23,970 nt of DNA from a virus, in IMG/VR virus record IMGVR_UViG_3300036985_003822, positions 1 through 23,970 of that record, one strand, 5' to 3'. Shown here in pieces: positions 7,152-15,282 of this stretch (the stretch's first letter is position 1; each line of letters starts with the position of its first letter). The position numbers and the translations under genes were made by a program. Below the pieces are notes generated by a model. That model searched no databases and was not told the DNA's origin. It was given only the letters and a program-made list of their open reading frames with translations.

Positions 7152-9913
7152 TGGCTTCTTTATTTGCAGGTGAACCACTACAGGCGCCAAGCTATGCAGC
7201 TACTACAACAGATGTGCCAAAATGGCTGCAAGACTATACTGTTGACTTGTTTTCACAACAACGTGCAGTAGCAGGCACACCTTATCAATCTTATGCTTTA
7301 CCACGTGTTGCTGAAACTACTGCGCCTACCACTGCCGCTCAAAACTTAATTACTAGCAGCTCAGGTGCTTATCAGCCTACTGTTCAAAATGCTATATCTG
7401 GCACTCAAGGTCTTGCTGGTGCAACTTCTGTAGGCAATATAAATGCTTATATGAATCCGTATACTCAAAACGTAACGGATCAAATTGCTAAGCTTGGTGC
7501 GCGTAACCTTTCAGAAAATTTATTGCCACAAGTTAGCGATCAATTTATACGCGCAGGCCAATTTGGCTCTTCTGGTATGGGCACATTTGGTAACCGCGCT
7601 TTACGTGATACGCAAGAAGCTATTTTAGCTAATCAAGCTAACGCTTTAAATACCGGCTACAACCAAGCATTAGGCGCAAGCGCAGCAGACTTAACACGTC
7701 AACAAGGCGCGTTATCTCAAACAGGTGATTTAGCTAAATTACAACAAGGCCTAATTACAGCCGATGCTGCCGCCTTAGAATCTGTTGGCGCAACGCAGCA
7801 AGCGCAACAACAAAAAGGTTTGGATGTAGCTTATCAAGACTTCTTAAGACAACAAGGCTACCCACAAGAGCAAATCAATAATATGAGTGCTACATTGCGT
7901 GGCCTTCCTGCTTCAGCTACGCCAACAACAGGCACATCAACTGGTTCCACTACTCAATTTACGCCTAGTCCATTGTCACAAGTTGCCGGTGCATTTGCCA
8001 CATATAAAGGCTTAACTTCTGCTAAAGGCGGTTTAATTGATGGCTATGCAGCAGGTGGCACAGTATCAGGCGGTAATGACTTACATGCTTCTGTAATGGC
8101 GGACTATGGCCGATATTTCAAACGTGGCGGTGCTGTGCCAGGCTATGCACAAGAGGGTTTTGTTAATATAGAAGATCCTGCCCCTGAGGTAGCTGGTGGC
8201 CAAGCATTTGCCGATCAATATGCGCAAGGTCAATTAGACTATCCTGTCCAACAAGATGCACCAGCAGCAATGCCCGTAGCACGTGCTTCAGGCACATACC
8301 CTGTGGTGGGTAGCGATACAATTAATGCATTAGTTACCAAATACGGTGGTTTAGGTGACGATGCCATTAGACAATTAGCGGCTATTAATACAGAACGCAC
8401 TAAAGCAAGGCAAGACTATAATACGCAAATTGCTAAGCTAGAAAATATGGCACCACAAGGGCCATCTGATTCTGAAAGATGGTTTAATCGCGCAGCTGCA
8501 TTCTTAGATCCAGGTAAAACAGGTTCTTTTGGTGAAGGTTTGCAGCACATGTCAGTAGCTGAGGCGGCAAATATTAAAGCCAAACGTGAATACGACCAAG
8601 AGTTTATGAAGAATAAAATCATGGCCGGCTTAAAACGTGGCGAATTTACAATGGAAGACTTAGCACGTCAAGAAAAATCTACTGTTGATATGGCGCAGTT
8701 AGGTATTACTTCACAAGAAAAACTTGCGGCTTTAATGGAAAAAATAAATGCCGGTGAAGCAGCGCGCTTAGCAGCACTATCAGTGCATTATAATGACGCA
8801 AACGGCGAGGTACTTGTAACTGATAAAAGCAATAATACAGTCACAATATTACGCCCTGCAGATATTCCAGAAAATGTTCGTGTAGAAATTTTAAAAGACG
8901 CAACAAAACGTGCTGAAGGGTACTCGCCTGAAGAAAAACCTACAAAAATTGCGCAGTTTATGAAAGAAAACTTAGAAGCATACGCTAAAACACGTGTTGC
9001 TGTTAAATTAGGTACTACATCAGATATTCCGCCATTAGCACCAGCTGCGGCACCTACGGGCGCAGCACCTAGCTTATCAGGTAATACAATACCTTTAAAA
9101 ACAGGTACAGGTCAAGCAGCACCCGCTGCAGCTGCGGCCCCTGCCGCTACAGGCGCCGCACCTAGTGCTGAGCCTGCTAATGTGGGTTACACCTCTCCGT
9201 TTGGGCAATATGTAGTAGCACCGCCTAGAGCGCGAACTACCACTGGCGAGCAAACTCCACAACAAAAAACAGAGTTTGAAGGGCAAGCTGCAGCTAACTT
9301 AGACGAAGTTAAATTATTTAATACTCGCGTCAATGAAGCGTCTGCGGCAGGTTCTGCAGGCGTTGCGGCAGCTAACCAATTACTAAATGTGCTACCTCAA
9401 ATACCAAACACTGGTACCTTAGCACCATATAGACAACAATTAGGTTCTGTATTTGGCTCCTTAGGTATTCAAGGTGATATAACTGATTCAGCTAATATGC
9501 TAAGCATTGCGCAAGCAGCAGTTAGTAGCTCAGTGCTAGGTCAACAGTTATTACAAAAAGGCGTGCAAACAGAGGGTGATGCTAAGCGTATGGAAATGGC
9601 AGGCCCTACTTTAACACAGCCTAAAACTGCGGTTGAGTTCTTAACACGTACAGCTAAAGCAACAGGCTTGCGTCAACTTGAAATGAGTGCCTTCCGCGAT
9701 GATTGGCGCCGTTATAACAATACCGATCTTGGTATGGGTGATGCCTGGAATAAATATATTAATGCAACACCTTTAACAGCTACCTTACCAAACAATAAAT
9801 TAATTTTTGTAAACGAGTACATTGATCAGTATATGAAAGCGCATCCTACAGGTACCATAGAGCAAAGACGTGGTGCTGCGTTAAGTAATTGGCGTAAACT
9901 AGGGGGAATGTAA
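7151..9913 (+). CDS. Internal virion / DNA-ejection protein 2
   Basis: A 920-residue protein, the largest in the window. The N-terminal third resembles internal virion proteins of other podoviruses: INAYMNPYTQNVTDQIAKLG, then QFIRAGQFGSSGMGTFGNRA and long Gln/Ala-rich helices (about 190-240). Short glycine motifs at about 290-335 (AKGGLIDGYAAGG, FKRGGAVPGYAQEGF) are typical of such proteins. About residues 630-690 form an Ala/Pro/Thr-rich linker (APAAAAAPAATGAAP). The last 200 residues are helical with LGMGDAWNKYINATPL near 860. There is no transmembrane helix and no transglycosylase motif that I can see. It starts at TAATG with the preceding stop and is followed two bases later by the third protein. 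Tyr codons are mostly TAT. Confidence 0.7.
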   Translation: MASLFAGEPLQAPSYAATTTDVPKWLQDYTVDLFSQQRAVAGTPYQSYALPRVAETTAPTTAAQNLITSSSGAYQPTVQNAISGTQGLAGATSVGNINAYMNPYTQNVTDQIAKLGARNLSENLLPQVSDQFIRAGQFGSSGMGTFGNRALRDTQEAILANQANALNTGYNQALGASAADLTRQQGALSQTGDLAKLQQGLITADAAALESVGATQQAQQQKGLDVAYQDFLRQQGYPQEQINNMSATLRGLPASATPTTGTSTGSTTQFTPSPLSQVAGAFATYKGLTSAKGGLIDGYAAGGTVSGGNDLHASVMADYGRYFKRGGAVPGYAQEGFVNIEDPAPEVAGGQAFADQYAQGQLDYPVQQDAPAAMPVARASGTYPVVGSDTINALVTKYGGLGDDAIRQLAAINTERTKARQDYNTQIAKLENMAPQGPSDSERWFNRAAAFLDPGKTGSFGEGLQHMSVAEAANIKAKREYDQEFMKNKIMAGLKRGEFTMEDLARQEKSTVDMAQLGITSQEKLAALMEKINAGEAARLAALSVHYNDANGEVLVTDKSNNTVTILRPADIPENVRVEILKDATKRAEGYSPEEKPTKIAQFMKENLEAYAKTRVAVKLGTTSDIPPLAPAAAPTGAAPSLSGNTIPLKTGTGQAAPAAAAAPAATGAAPSAEPANVGYTSPFGQYVVAPPRARTTTGEQTPQQKTEFEGQAAANLDEVKLFNTRVNEASAAGSAGVAAANQLLNVLPQIPNTGTLAPYRQQLGSVFGSLGIQGDITDSANMLSIAQAAVSSSVLGQQLLQKGVQTEGDAKRMEMAGPTLTQPKTAVEFLTRTAKATGLRQLEMSAFRDDWRRYNNTDLGMGDAWNKYINATPLTATLPNNKLIFVNEYIDQYMKAHPTGTIEQRRGAALSNWRKLGGM

Positions 9914-9915
9914 TT

Positions 9916-12021
9916 ATGGCAGATAATGAAAAACCCTGGATTCCAGGAGAAGAAAACGAGCGCACTATACCGCCTGTTAGTGTTACGGCCAAAGCACCTA
10001 CAGAGGCTGAAAAAGCAGAATATGAGGCAAATTTACCTTGGATACCTGAAGGTTGGGAAGCTAAAGACGTTGAAGGTGGCACGCCATCTTTTGAAAGTCC
10101 TGCCTTAACAACCTTTCTTGAGGGCGGTGTAGGCATGGGCGGTGGCGATGAGCTAGCTGCCGGTATTGCCTATACAAAAGCCCGCGCTGCAGGTGCTAGC
10201 CATGAAGAAGCTTCATTAGCTGCAGCTAGAAGATTAAAAGCTGATCGTGAACAACGCCGCCAATATGCTGCTGAAAGCCCTTGGAAAGCTGGCTCGCTAG
10301 AGTTAGCCGGTGGCGTAATTTCAGGACTTGGCGCTACGGGCGTAGCTACTAAAGTAGCCCCGCGATTAATAGAATTAGCCAAAGAGTCACCTAAATTAGC
10401 TGCAGCTGTATTAGGTGGTGGCGGCATGGGTCTTACGGGTGTACTTGAGGGCGAAGGCTGGGAAGATCGCGTAAAACGTGGTCTTATTGGTACTGCAATT
10501 GGCGCGCCTTTAGGTTTTGGTATGGATATTGCAGGCCATGTAGCGGGTACCGCGTGGGACTATACTAAACGTGCAATAGGTATTGGTGGCGGAGTTAAGT
10601 ATGCCAATGCTGTTATTGCTGATGCTTTAAAACGTGCCGGTTTAACTGCTGATCAAGTTAGTTCCAAACTAGCGCAATACGCTGATAGACTTTTAACTGC
10701 CGCTGATGTAGACGAATTATTTCAGCAAATTGCTAAAGAAGTATCTAGTGATACTGGTGTTACTCGTAGACAAGCTTCTAAATTTTTATTAGATCGTGAA
10801 GCAAATCGCACTGGCCGCATTGGTCAAGATGTAGATGAATTAATTCATGCTGGCGACTATTATACTGGGCGTGAGGCTGCTATGGCTGTTAAAAAAGCCA
10901 ACGCTGAACCTTTATATGCGGCTGCAAATAGTGTGCCTTTAGTTATTAATAAGGATTTGCATGATTTGCTAACAAAAACCGCATCTATGCCTAAAGTTTT
11001 TGAATTAGCACGCTCTCGTTATAAAGATGATTTTTTAGAAGACTTGCCAGAGTTATTTGTAGAAGTTAAGCCCGGCATTTATGAGCTTAAAATAGCACCT
11101 GATGCACGTACCCTACATCGTATGAAGCTAGCCTTAGATGATCTTATTGCGGATAATACTACTCGCAATGCTATTACTGGTGTTAAAACCGGGGAGCTTA
11201 ATACTGATGGCCGTACATACCAAGGTCTTAAAGCTAAGTTACTAAATTGGATGGACAATAATATTGTTGATAATAAAGGCAATAAGCTTTATGCCAATGC
11301 ACGTAGCACCTATGCAGGTGATGCCGCCATTATAGATGCAATGGATCGTGGTGCTTCATTATATAAATTGCATCCCAATAATATTGTAGCTGAATTTAAA
11401 AAGCTAGATCCTTCTGAAAGAGATGCTTTCCGTGTAGGCGTAGTTAAAGCTATTGAAGACAAAATGATGAATAATGCTGAAGGCGCGGCGGCTGTTTATA
11501 AAATCTTTGGTAAAACATCAAATAGCAAAGAATATGCGCAAATAAAAGCGCTTTTTGATAATCCAGCAGACTTTGAAACATTTAAACAGCGTCTACTCAC
11601 TGAAATAGATATGGCTGGCACTGAGAAAATAGCTAAAACAAAACTAACATCATCAGGTGCTACCCATGTAGCGCGCCCTGTATTTTACCCTATTACTAAG
11701 CGCCACTTTATACCACAATACTTTTTAGAGGCTTTAGCGCCAACTGAAAAAGAAAAATCATTGATTTTAGATCGCGTAATGACACCGTACCCGCAGGGGG
11801 CGGCATTATTAAAAGAGGCTGAGCGCAGCGCAATACAAGGGCCTTTAAGTAAAGCATGGGAATTTACACGACCTGCACGCTTATTAAATCAGCCGCTGAT
11901 TCCAGGTTCTTATACTGGTGCTCGTGAGCCTAGCGTGCCGGAAGAGCAACAACCATTTGCGTTACCTACACCGCAGCAAAACGTTTTAGAAGTTCTAAAA
12001 CCACTGCAGTATAAGCCTTAA
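9916..12021 (+). CDS. Internal virion / DNA-ejection protein 3
   Basis: A 701-residue protein with an acidic Pro/Trp-rich head (WIPGEENERTIPPVSVTAK, LPWIPEGWEAKD), a Gly/Ala-rich amphipathic region (about residues 65-220, including GGVISGLGATGVATKVAP and AAAVLGGGGMGLTGVLEG), and a long charged helical body to about residue 620. A Pro-rich tail ends the protein. Glycine-rich amphipathic stretches in a large late gene fit a virion protein that enters the host membrane during ejection. It is the last gene of the rightward arm. Its stop codon (12019-12021) overlaps that of the leftward MazG-like gene, so no separate terminator space exists between the arms. No enzymatic domain was recognised. Confidence 0.7.
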   Translation: MADNEKPWIPGEENERTIPPVSVTAKAPTEAEKAEYEANLPWIPEGWEAKDVEGGTPSFESPALTTFLEGGVGMGGGDELAAGIAYTKARAAGASHEEASLAAARRLKADREQRRQYAAESPWKAGSLELAGGVISGLGATGVATKVAPRLIELAKESPKLAAAVLGGGGMGLTGVLEGEGWEDRVKRGLIGTAIGAPLGFGMDIAGHVAGTAWDYTKRAIGIGGGVKYANAVIADALKRAGLTADQVSSKLAQYADRLLTAADVDELFQQIAKEVSSDTGVTRRQASKFLLDREANRTGRIGQDVDELIHAGDYYTGREAAMAVKKANAEPLYAAANSVPLVINKDLHDLLTKTASMPKVFELARSRYKDDFLEDLPELFVEVKPGIYELKIAPDARTLHRMKLALDDLIADNTTRNAITGVKTGELNTDGRTYQGLKAKLLNWMDNNIVDNKGNKLYANARSTYAGDAAIIDAMDRGASLYKLHPNNIVAEFKKLDPSERDAFRVGVVKAIEDKMMNNAEGAAAVYKIFGKTSNSKEYAQIKALFDNPADFETFKQRLLTEIDMAGTEKIAKTKLTSSGATHVARPVFYPITKRHFIPQYFLEALAPTEKEKSLILDRVMTPYPQGAALLKEAERSAIQGPLSKAWEFTRPARLLNQPLIPGSYTGAREPSVPEEQQPFALPTPQQNVLEVLKPLQYKP

Positions 12022-12389
12022 AGTATTTTACTATAATCAGGGCCTACCCAACCGGCAGGTTTAATAACGTCATGCTTAGAACCTCGCTTGCTACCTTCGC
12101 CGTTTGGTCCTGCCTTTACTTTGCGCATGTTACACGCGTGCACTTCATCCCACGCCGCTTGAAAGGGCAGCCCTTGGAGATACGCCGTACCTAGTGCTAC
12201 GTATACCAAATCAACCAATGCGTCTAATTGCCCAGCTAAATCATTTTTAGTTGCGGCCAAAAGATATTCATCCAGCTCTTCTTGCATAAATTTAATACGA
12301 AAATTTGATAACAGCACCGGTAAGTCGGTAGGCGGGCCATCATAAGTTAACGCAAATTTTTCGTGAAATTCTTTTATATCATTAAGCAT
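12018..12389 (-). CDS. MazG / phosphoribosyl-ATP pyrophosphohydrolase-like NTP pyrophosphatase
   Basis: A 123-residue all-alpha NTP pyrophosphatase of the MazG/HisE superfamily, which cleaves nucleoside triphosphates to monophosphates and pyrophosphate. The metal-binding acidic pattern is present: MQEELDEYLLA (Glu37, Glu38, Glu41) and LDALVDLVYVALGTA (Asp56, Asp60). Next comes AWDEVHACNMRKVKAG, a typical substrate-side segment of phage members. AGGAG stands before the ATG. It is the most distal gene of the leftward nucleotide cluster, nine bases after the primase-helicase. The substrate is not readable from sequence. Phage relatives include dCTP/dUTP-hydrolysing enzymes (T4 gp56 belongs to this superfamily), and the neighbouring dCMP enzymes make a dCTPase role attractive but unproven. 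Confidence 0.85.
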   Translation of the reverse strand: MLNDIKEFHEKFALTYDGPPTDLPVLLSNFRIKFMQEELDEYLLAATKNDLAGQLDALVDLVYVALGTAYLQGLPFQAAWDEVHACNMRKVKAGPNGEGSKRGSKHDVIKPAGWVGPDYSKIL

Positions 12390-12397
12390 TTTAACTC

Positions 12398-14440
12398 CTA
12401 GAATTTTTGTAAGTGCATTTCAGGCGGGAACACGCCATCTACGTAGTCTGCAATATCTTTAGGTGGCATGTGTAACCATTTTTTATGGTTGCGTAAAATA
12501 TAAAACCGTTGCTTGCCAAAAGTTACTGATGGTATTGGCCCAACTGTTTTTAAACCAAAGCGGCTTAGCTCGCGGCCTAAGCCGTTAGGCGTTACACGAG
12601 TAGTGTTTTGGGGATCGTAGAGCCATTTTAAATGCTTATTAAGCACTAAGTCTAAGTCTGTTGGTTTGCATTGTAAATACTCCGCCAGGCGATGTAATTC
12701 CAATTCTAAGTTAGCTAAAAAGAAAGATACCCAGCCACTTAGGTCTGAGCGCGCATGGTCAACTAATTCGTTTTTACTCGCGGTCATAGGTGCCGCAGCA
12801 GCAGGATCAAAGGTAGCAACATCATAGGTTAGTAGGAAAGCAAATAATGCTTCGCGCCCACCATTTTGTAGCCATGTCATATACTGTCTATAAAATTCAG
12901 GCTCTCTACGTTTTTCAGCAACGGTGCGCCATATAAAAAAGCGGCGATCTTGATCATCTAAAAAGAATGCGTCAGGGTGATTACTAGTAAAGTAGTAGTT
13001 GATGCAATCAGGCACTACGTATGTGGGCAAGTTTTTCATATTAATACGCAATTGCCTTTGCGTAATAAGCGCTTTTAATTTATCTGCTTCATGCCGTTTA
13101 TCTGAGCCTGTAATTTCATCGCCCAATATAAACTGCTTATTAATTGCCCATTCATTAAAGGAAGCGTGCAATTCCTGATTACCAATCTCGCCAAAGTTAG
13201 TTCCGTAAATCTCACCTAGCGTGTAACCAACAAGGGACTTACCTGTACCTGTTTCAGGTCCCCACATTACTGCACTTGTAAATAACTTAGTGCCAGGCTT
13301 TTGTAATGGATATGCGGCCCATTGCTGAAACCAATGCTTGCTATCTACATCATCTCCAAATAGCACATCTAGCAAGTCATGCCAAGGCGCTACGTCACCT
13401 TCTGCCGGAACACAGCCCCAGCCACGCCATGTATTATATTCATTTGCTTCTGTAATAGCTAGCTTACCTGGCTCATAAGTTACGCATTCAACATCTAAGC
13501 GGCTAGCCCATTTAACCCATTCAGCGGCAACACGTACTTCCGTACGTTTCATATTACCATTGCCTGATGGCTGGTATTCAATCACATTATGATTAGCCAT
13601 AAGGCCATTAATAAATGAGTCACGTTTTAAGCGCCGACCAGAGGCAAGCTCAATAACTAAATCTTGGTCCATTACATAGGCATAGCGTGTATTAATCTCA
13701 GCCATACGATCGCCTAAATCAATACTTCGCACCTCGGCCAAGACACTTTGCAAGTCACCGCCATTGAGCAAAAAGTCATCAAGGCCTTGCTTTTCACCTG
13801 TAATAGTTGGGGGTAGCGTTGCTAGTTTAGGTATAGCGCCTTGCGCTAGTAAGGCTTTGGCTAATGCAATTTCAGCGCGTGCTACGTTAGGATTAGTTGC
13901 AGCGTCGGAGTCAAACACAATTGTTACAACACGACCGCGCCAATCTATTTGCGGTAAGGGCTCAAGTAAAGGTATTTGGCGCTTAGCACTAGACCAAACA
14001 GACACGCCACCTAGCGCTAGGCAACTGTAACCGCATTTTGCAGCGGCAGCAGCCTTTAGCTCGCCTTCAGTAATTAAAATGTCTTCCGTAGGGCGCTGTG
14101 CAATATCAGCCCAGGGTATTGAAGGCGGTAAATACACTTCATTTAATGATTTAGGTTCTTGTGCATAGCGCTGAGGTTTAGCTATTTGCGCAGCAAACCC
14201 ACTAGGCTGCTCAAGATAGCGTATGCGATAAAAATTTGTTTGGTTACCTTCAATATCAAAGTAAGGAATTTTAAACCCTTTAACTTTGGTAAATGAATTA
14301 TGTAATGCGGAACAATCAGAAAAAAACACCAAACCTAGCACTGCGGCATCAGCTAAATCTAAGCCCGATGAGCTCAATTTACTGGTGAATGCGGCGTCGC
14401 TCTGCACTTTCGGTGCAGTTACTTGTGCTTTAGTTGCCAT
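12398..14440 (-). CDS. Primase-helicase, TOPRIM-like plus superfamily 3 (D5-type) helicase
   Basis: A 680-residue replication protein. The N-terminal half has a TOPRIM-like domain (DUF3854-type) with ILITEGELKAAAAAKCG (Glu125) and VVTIVFDSDA (Asp177, Asp179), then GLDDFLL. The C-terminal half is an ATPase of the phage D5/superfamily 3 kind: Walker A GPETGTGKS (394-402), Walker B-like QFILGDEITGSD (Asp441, Glu442), sensor YYFTSNHPDAFFL (about 482-494) and an arginine pair DRRFF (499-500). A DUF5906-like label would fit. It would unwind DNA at the fork and may prime; no separate zinc-binding or AEP primase motif is seen, so priming is uncertain. AGAGG precedes the ATG. It lies with the nucleotide genes rather than beside the polymerase. 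Confidence 0.9.
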   Translation of the reverse strand: MATKAQVTAPKVQSDAAFTSKLSSSGLDLADAAVLGLVFFSDCSALHNSFTKVKGFKIPYFDIEGNQTNFYRIRYLEQPSGFAAQIAKPQRYAQEPKSLNEVYLPPSIPWADIAQRPTEDILITEGELKAAAAAKCGYSCLALGGVSVWSSAKRQIPLLEPLPQIDWRGRVVTIVFDSDAATNPNVARAEIALAKALLAQGAIPKLATLPPTITGEKQGLDDFLLNGGDLQSVLAEVRSIDLGDRMAEINTRYAYVMDQDLVIELASGRRLKRDSFINGLMANHNVIEYQPSGNGNMKRTEVRVAAEWVKWASRLDVECVTYEPGKLAITEANEYNTWRGWGCVPAEGDVAPWHDLLDVLFGDDVDSKHWFQQWAAYPLQKPGTKLFTSAVMWGPETGTGKSLVGYTLGEIYGTNFGEIGNQELHASFNEWAINKQFILGDEITGSDKRHEADKLKALITQRQLRINMKNLPTYVVPDCINYYFTSNHPDAFFLDDQDRRFFIWRTVAEKRREPEFYRQYMTWLQNGGREALFAFLLTYDVATFDPAAAAPMTASKNELVDHARSDLSGWVSFFLANLELELHRLAEYLQCKPTDLDLVLNKHLKWLYDPQNTTRVTPNGLGRELSRFGLKTVGPIPSVTFGKQRFYILRNHKKWLHMPPKDIADYVDGVFPPEMHLQKF

Positions 14441-14451
14441 ACAACCTCTAT

Positions 14452-14847
14452 TTATTTATTATTAACTACTAATTGTGGCTTTGGTCTAAAATTCAGGCCT
14501 TCAATTAATGCATCTACTATTAGTTTATTTTGCACATACTTAAAAGACATCTCAGGCGTATATCTAGGTTTAGGTGCACTCTTTTTTTCTATGTTGTACG
14601 TTTTAAGGTACAACTGTTTAGCTAGGTTTTGTAAATCTTTATGCTTAAGCCTTACATATTTAAGCTTCATGCAATCTTGCGCAAATTGGCGACCTTCGGG
14701 CGTTCTAAGCAACCATTCTGCTTGACTAACTGATGGTACTGGTGCAGGCGCTACTTTACGGGGTAACGTCCGCTCCTTAGCTAATGCTGTAATATAGTCT
14801 GCCAATTCTTCAGGTACAGTAATAGATATTTTAACTTCTTTTAGCAT
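14452..14847 (-). CDS. Unknown protein with ribbon-helix-helix-like N-terminus
   Basis: A 131-residue basic protein. I chose the ATG at 14847 because the product then begins MLKEVKISITVPEELADYI, a good ribbon-helix-helix start (strand KISITV, Pro-Glu-Glu turn, helix ADYITALAKER), with a modest AGAGA upstream. An ATG 39 bases earlier (14886) is possible but adds residues with no clear sense and a larger overlap. The gene overlaps the end of dCMP deaminase by 17 bases. The remainder is helical and Lys-rich (KYVRLKHKDLQNLAKQLYL) and I do not recognise it. A DNA-binding regulator is a reasonable guess, and the paired dyads at the two leftward promoters are conceivable targets. This is inference from a short motif. 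Confidence 0.65.
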   Translation of the reverse strand: MLKEVKISITVPEELADYITALAKERTLPRKVAPAPVPSVSQAEWLLRTPEGRQFAQDCMKLKYVRLKHKDLQNLAKQLYLKTYNIEKKSAPKPRYTPEMSFKYVQNKLIVDALIEGLNFRPKPQLVVNNK

Positions 14848-15280
14848 TGTTGTAATCTCTATATTGCTGCCAATTGCGCCCTGCACGCTCCCATAGCTCT
14901 TGTCCTGTTTGGCCGGTATGATTTTCTAAAAATACCACCCGTTTACAAGATGTATTTAGCAACATTTTGGTGCATCTAATGCAAGGGCTAAGCGTTACGT
15001 ACACTGTATCAATAGCCCAGGCATTATGGCATTGCAATAGCGCATTTACTTCCGCGTGCACGGCTTCACATGAGTCTTGCCCCGGAGGTAAGTCATGACC
15101 TTTACAAGTATGCCCTTCATTACAATGCCCTAAGCCTGCTGCCACGCCGTTATAACCTGTGCCAATAATATGCCCGCGCTCGTTAACAAGCACGCAACCT
15201 ACAGCCTTACGTAGACAGGTTGAACGGCCACTTATTACAGTAGCCAATTCAAGAAAAAAGGCGTCTTTAGTAGGGCGCAT
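14831..15280 (-). CDS. dCMP deaminase
   Basis: A 149-residue zinc-dependent deaminase converting dCMP to dUMP, feeding dTMP synthesis. The signature is complete: AVHAEVNALL with His75 and catalytic Glu77, and TLSPCIRCTKML with zinc ligands Cys100 and Cys103. The GRSTCLRKAVGCVLVN segment and the GLGHCNEGHTCKGHD insert, with extra Cys/His, are typical of phage and eukaryotic dCMP deaminases that bind a second zinc. It starts two bases after the ThyA homologue stop, so the pair is clearly co-expressed. T-even phages also pair such an enzyme with a dCMP hydroxymethylase. Some phage deaminases accept 5-substituted dCMP; whether this one does is unknown. dCTP/dTTP allostery, common in the family, cannot be judged by eye. 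Confidence 0.93.
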   Translation of the reverse strand: MRPTKDAFFLELATVISGRSTCLRKAVGCVLVNERGHIIGTGYNGVAAGLGHCNEGHTCKGHDLPPGQDSCEAVHAEVNALLQCHNAWAIDTVYVTLSPCIRCTKMLLNTSCKRVVFLENHTGQTGQELWERAGRNWQQYRDYNNAKRS

Positions 15281-15282
15281 AG

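Noticed and set aside
9040-9180. Repeated Ala/Pro/Thr coding segment in the 920-residue protein, considered as a DNA repeat element.
   Set aside because: It is an in-frame low-complexity linker without exact DNA repeats.
12035-12070. CCTACC-CAACC-GGCAGG imperfect hairpin near the convergence point, considered as a terminator.
   Set aside because: The stem has a mismatch, the following T-run is only three bases, and it lies within the MazG-like coding sequence.
14848-14886. Extended start of the ribbon-helix-helix-like gene at 14886.
   Set aside because: The extra 13 residues lie wholly inside dCMP deaminase and lack a better ribosome site; the shorter start gives a sensible N-terminus.
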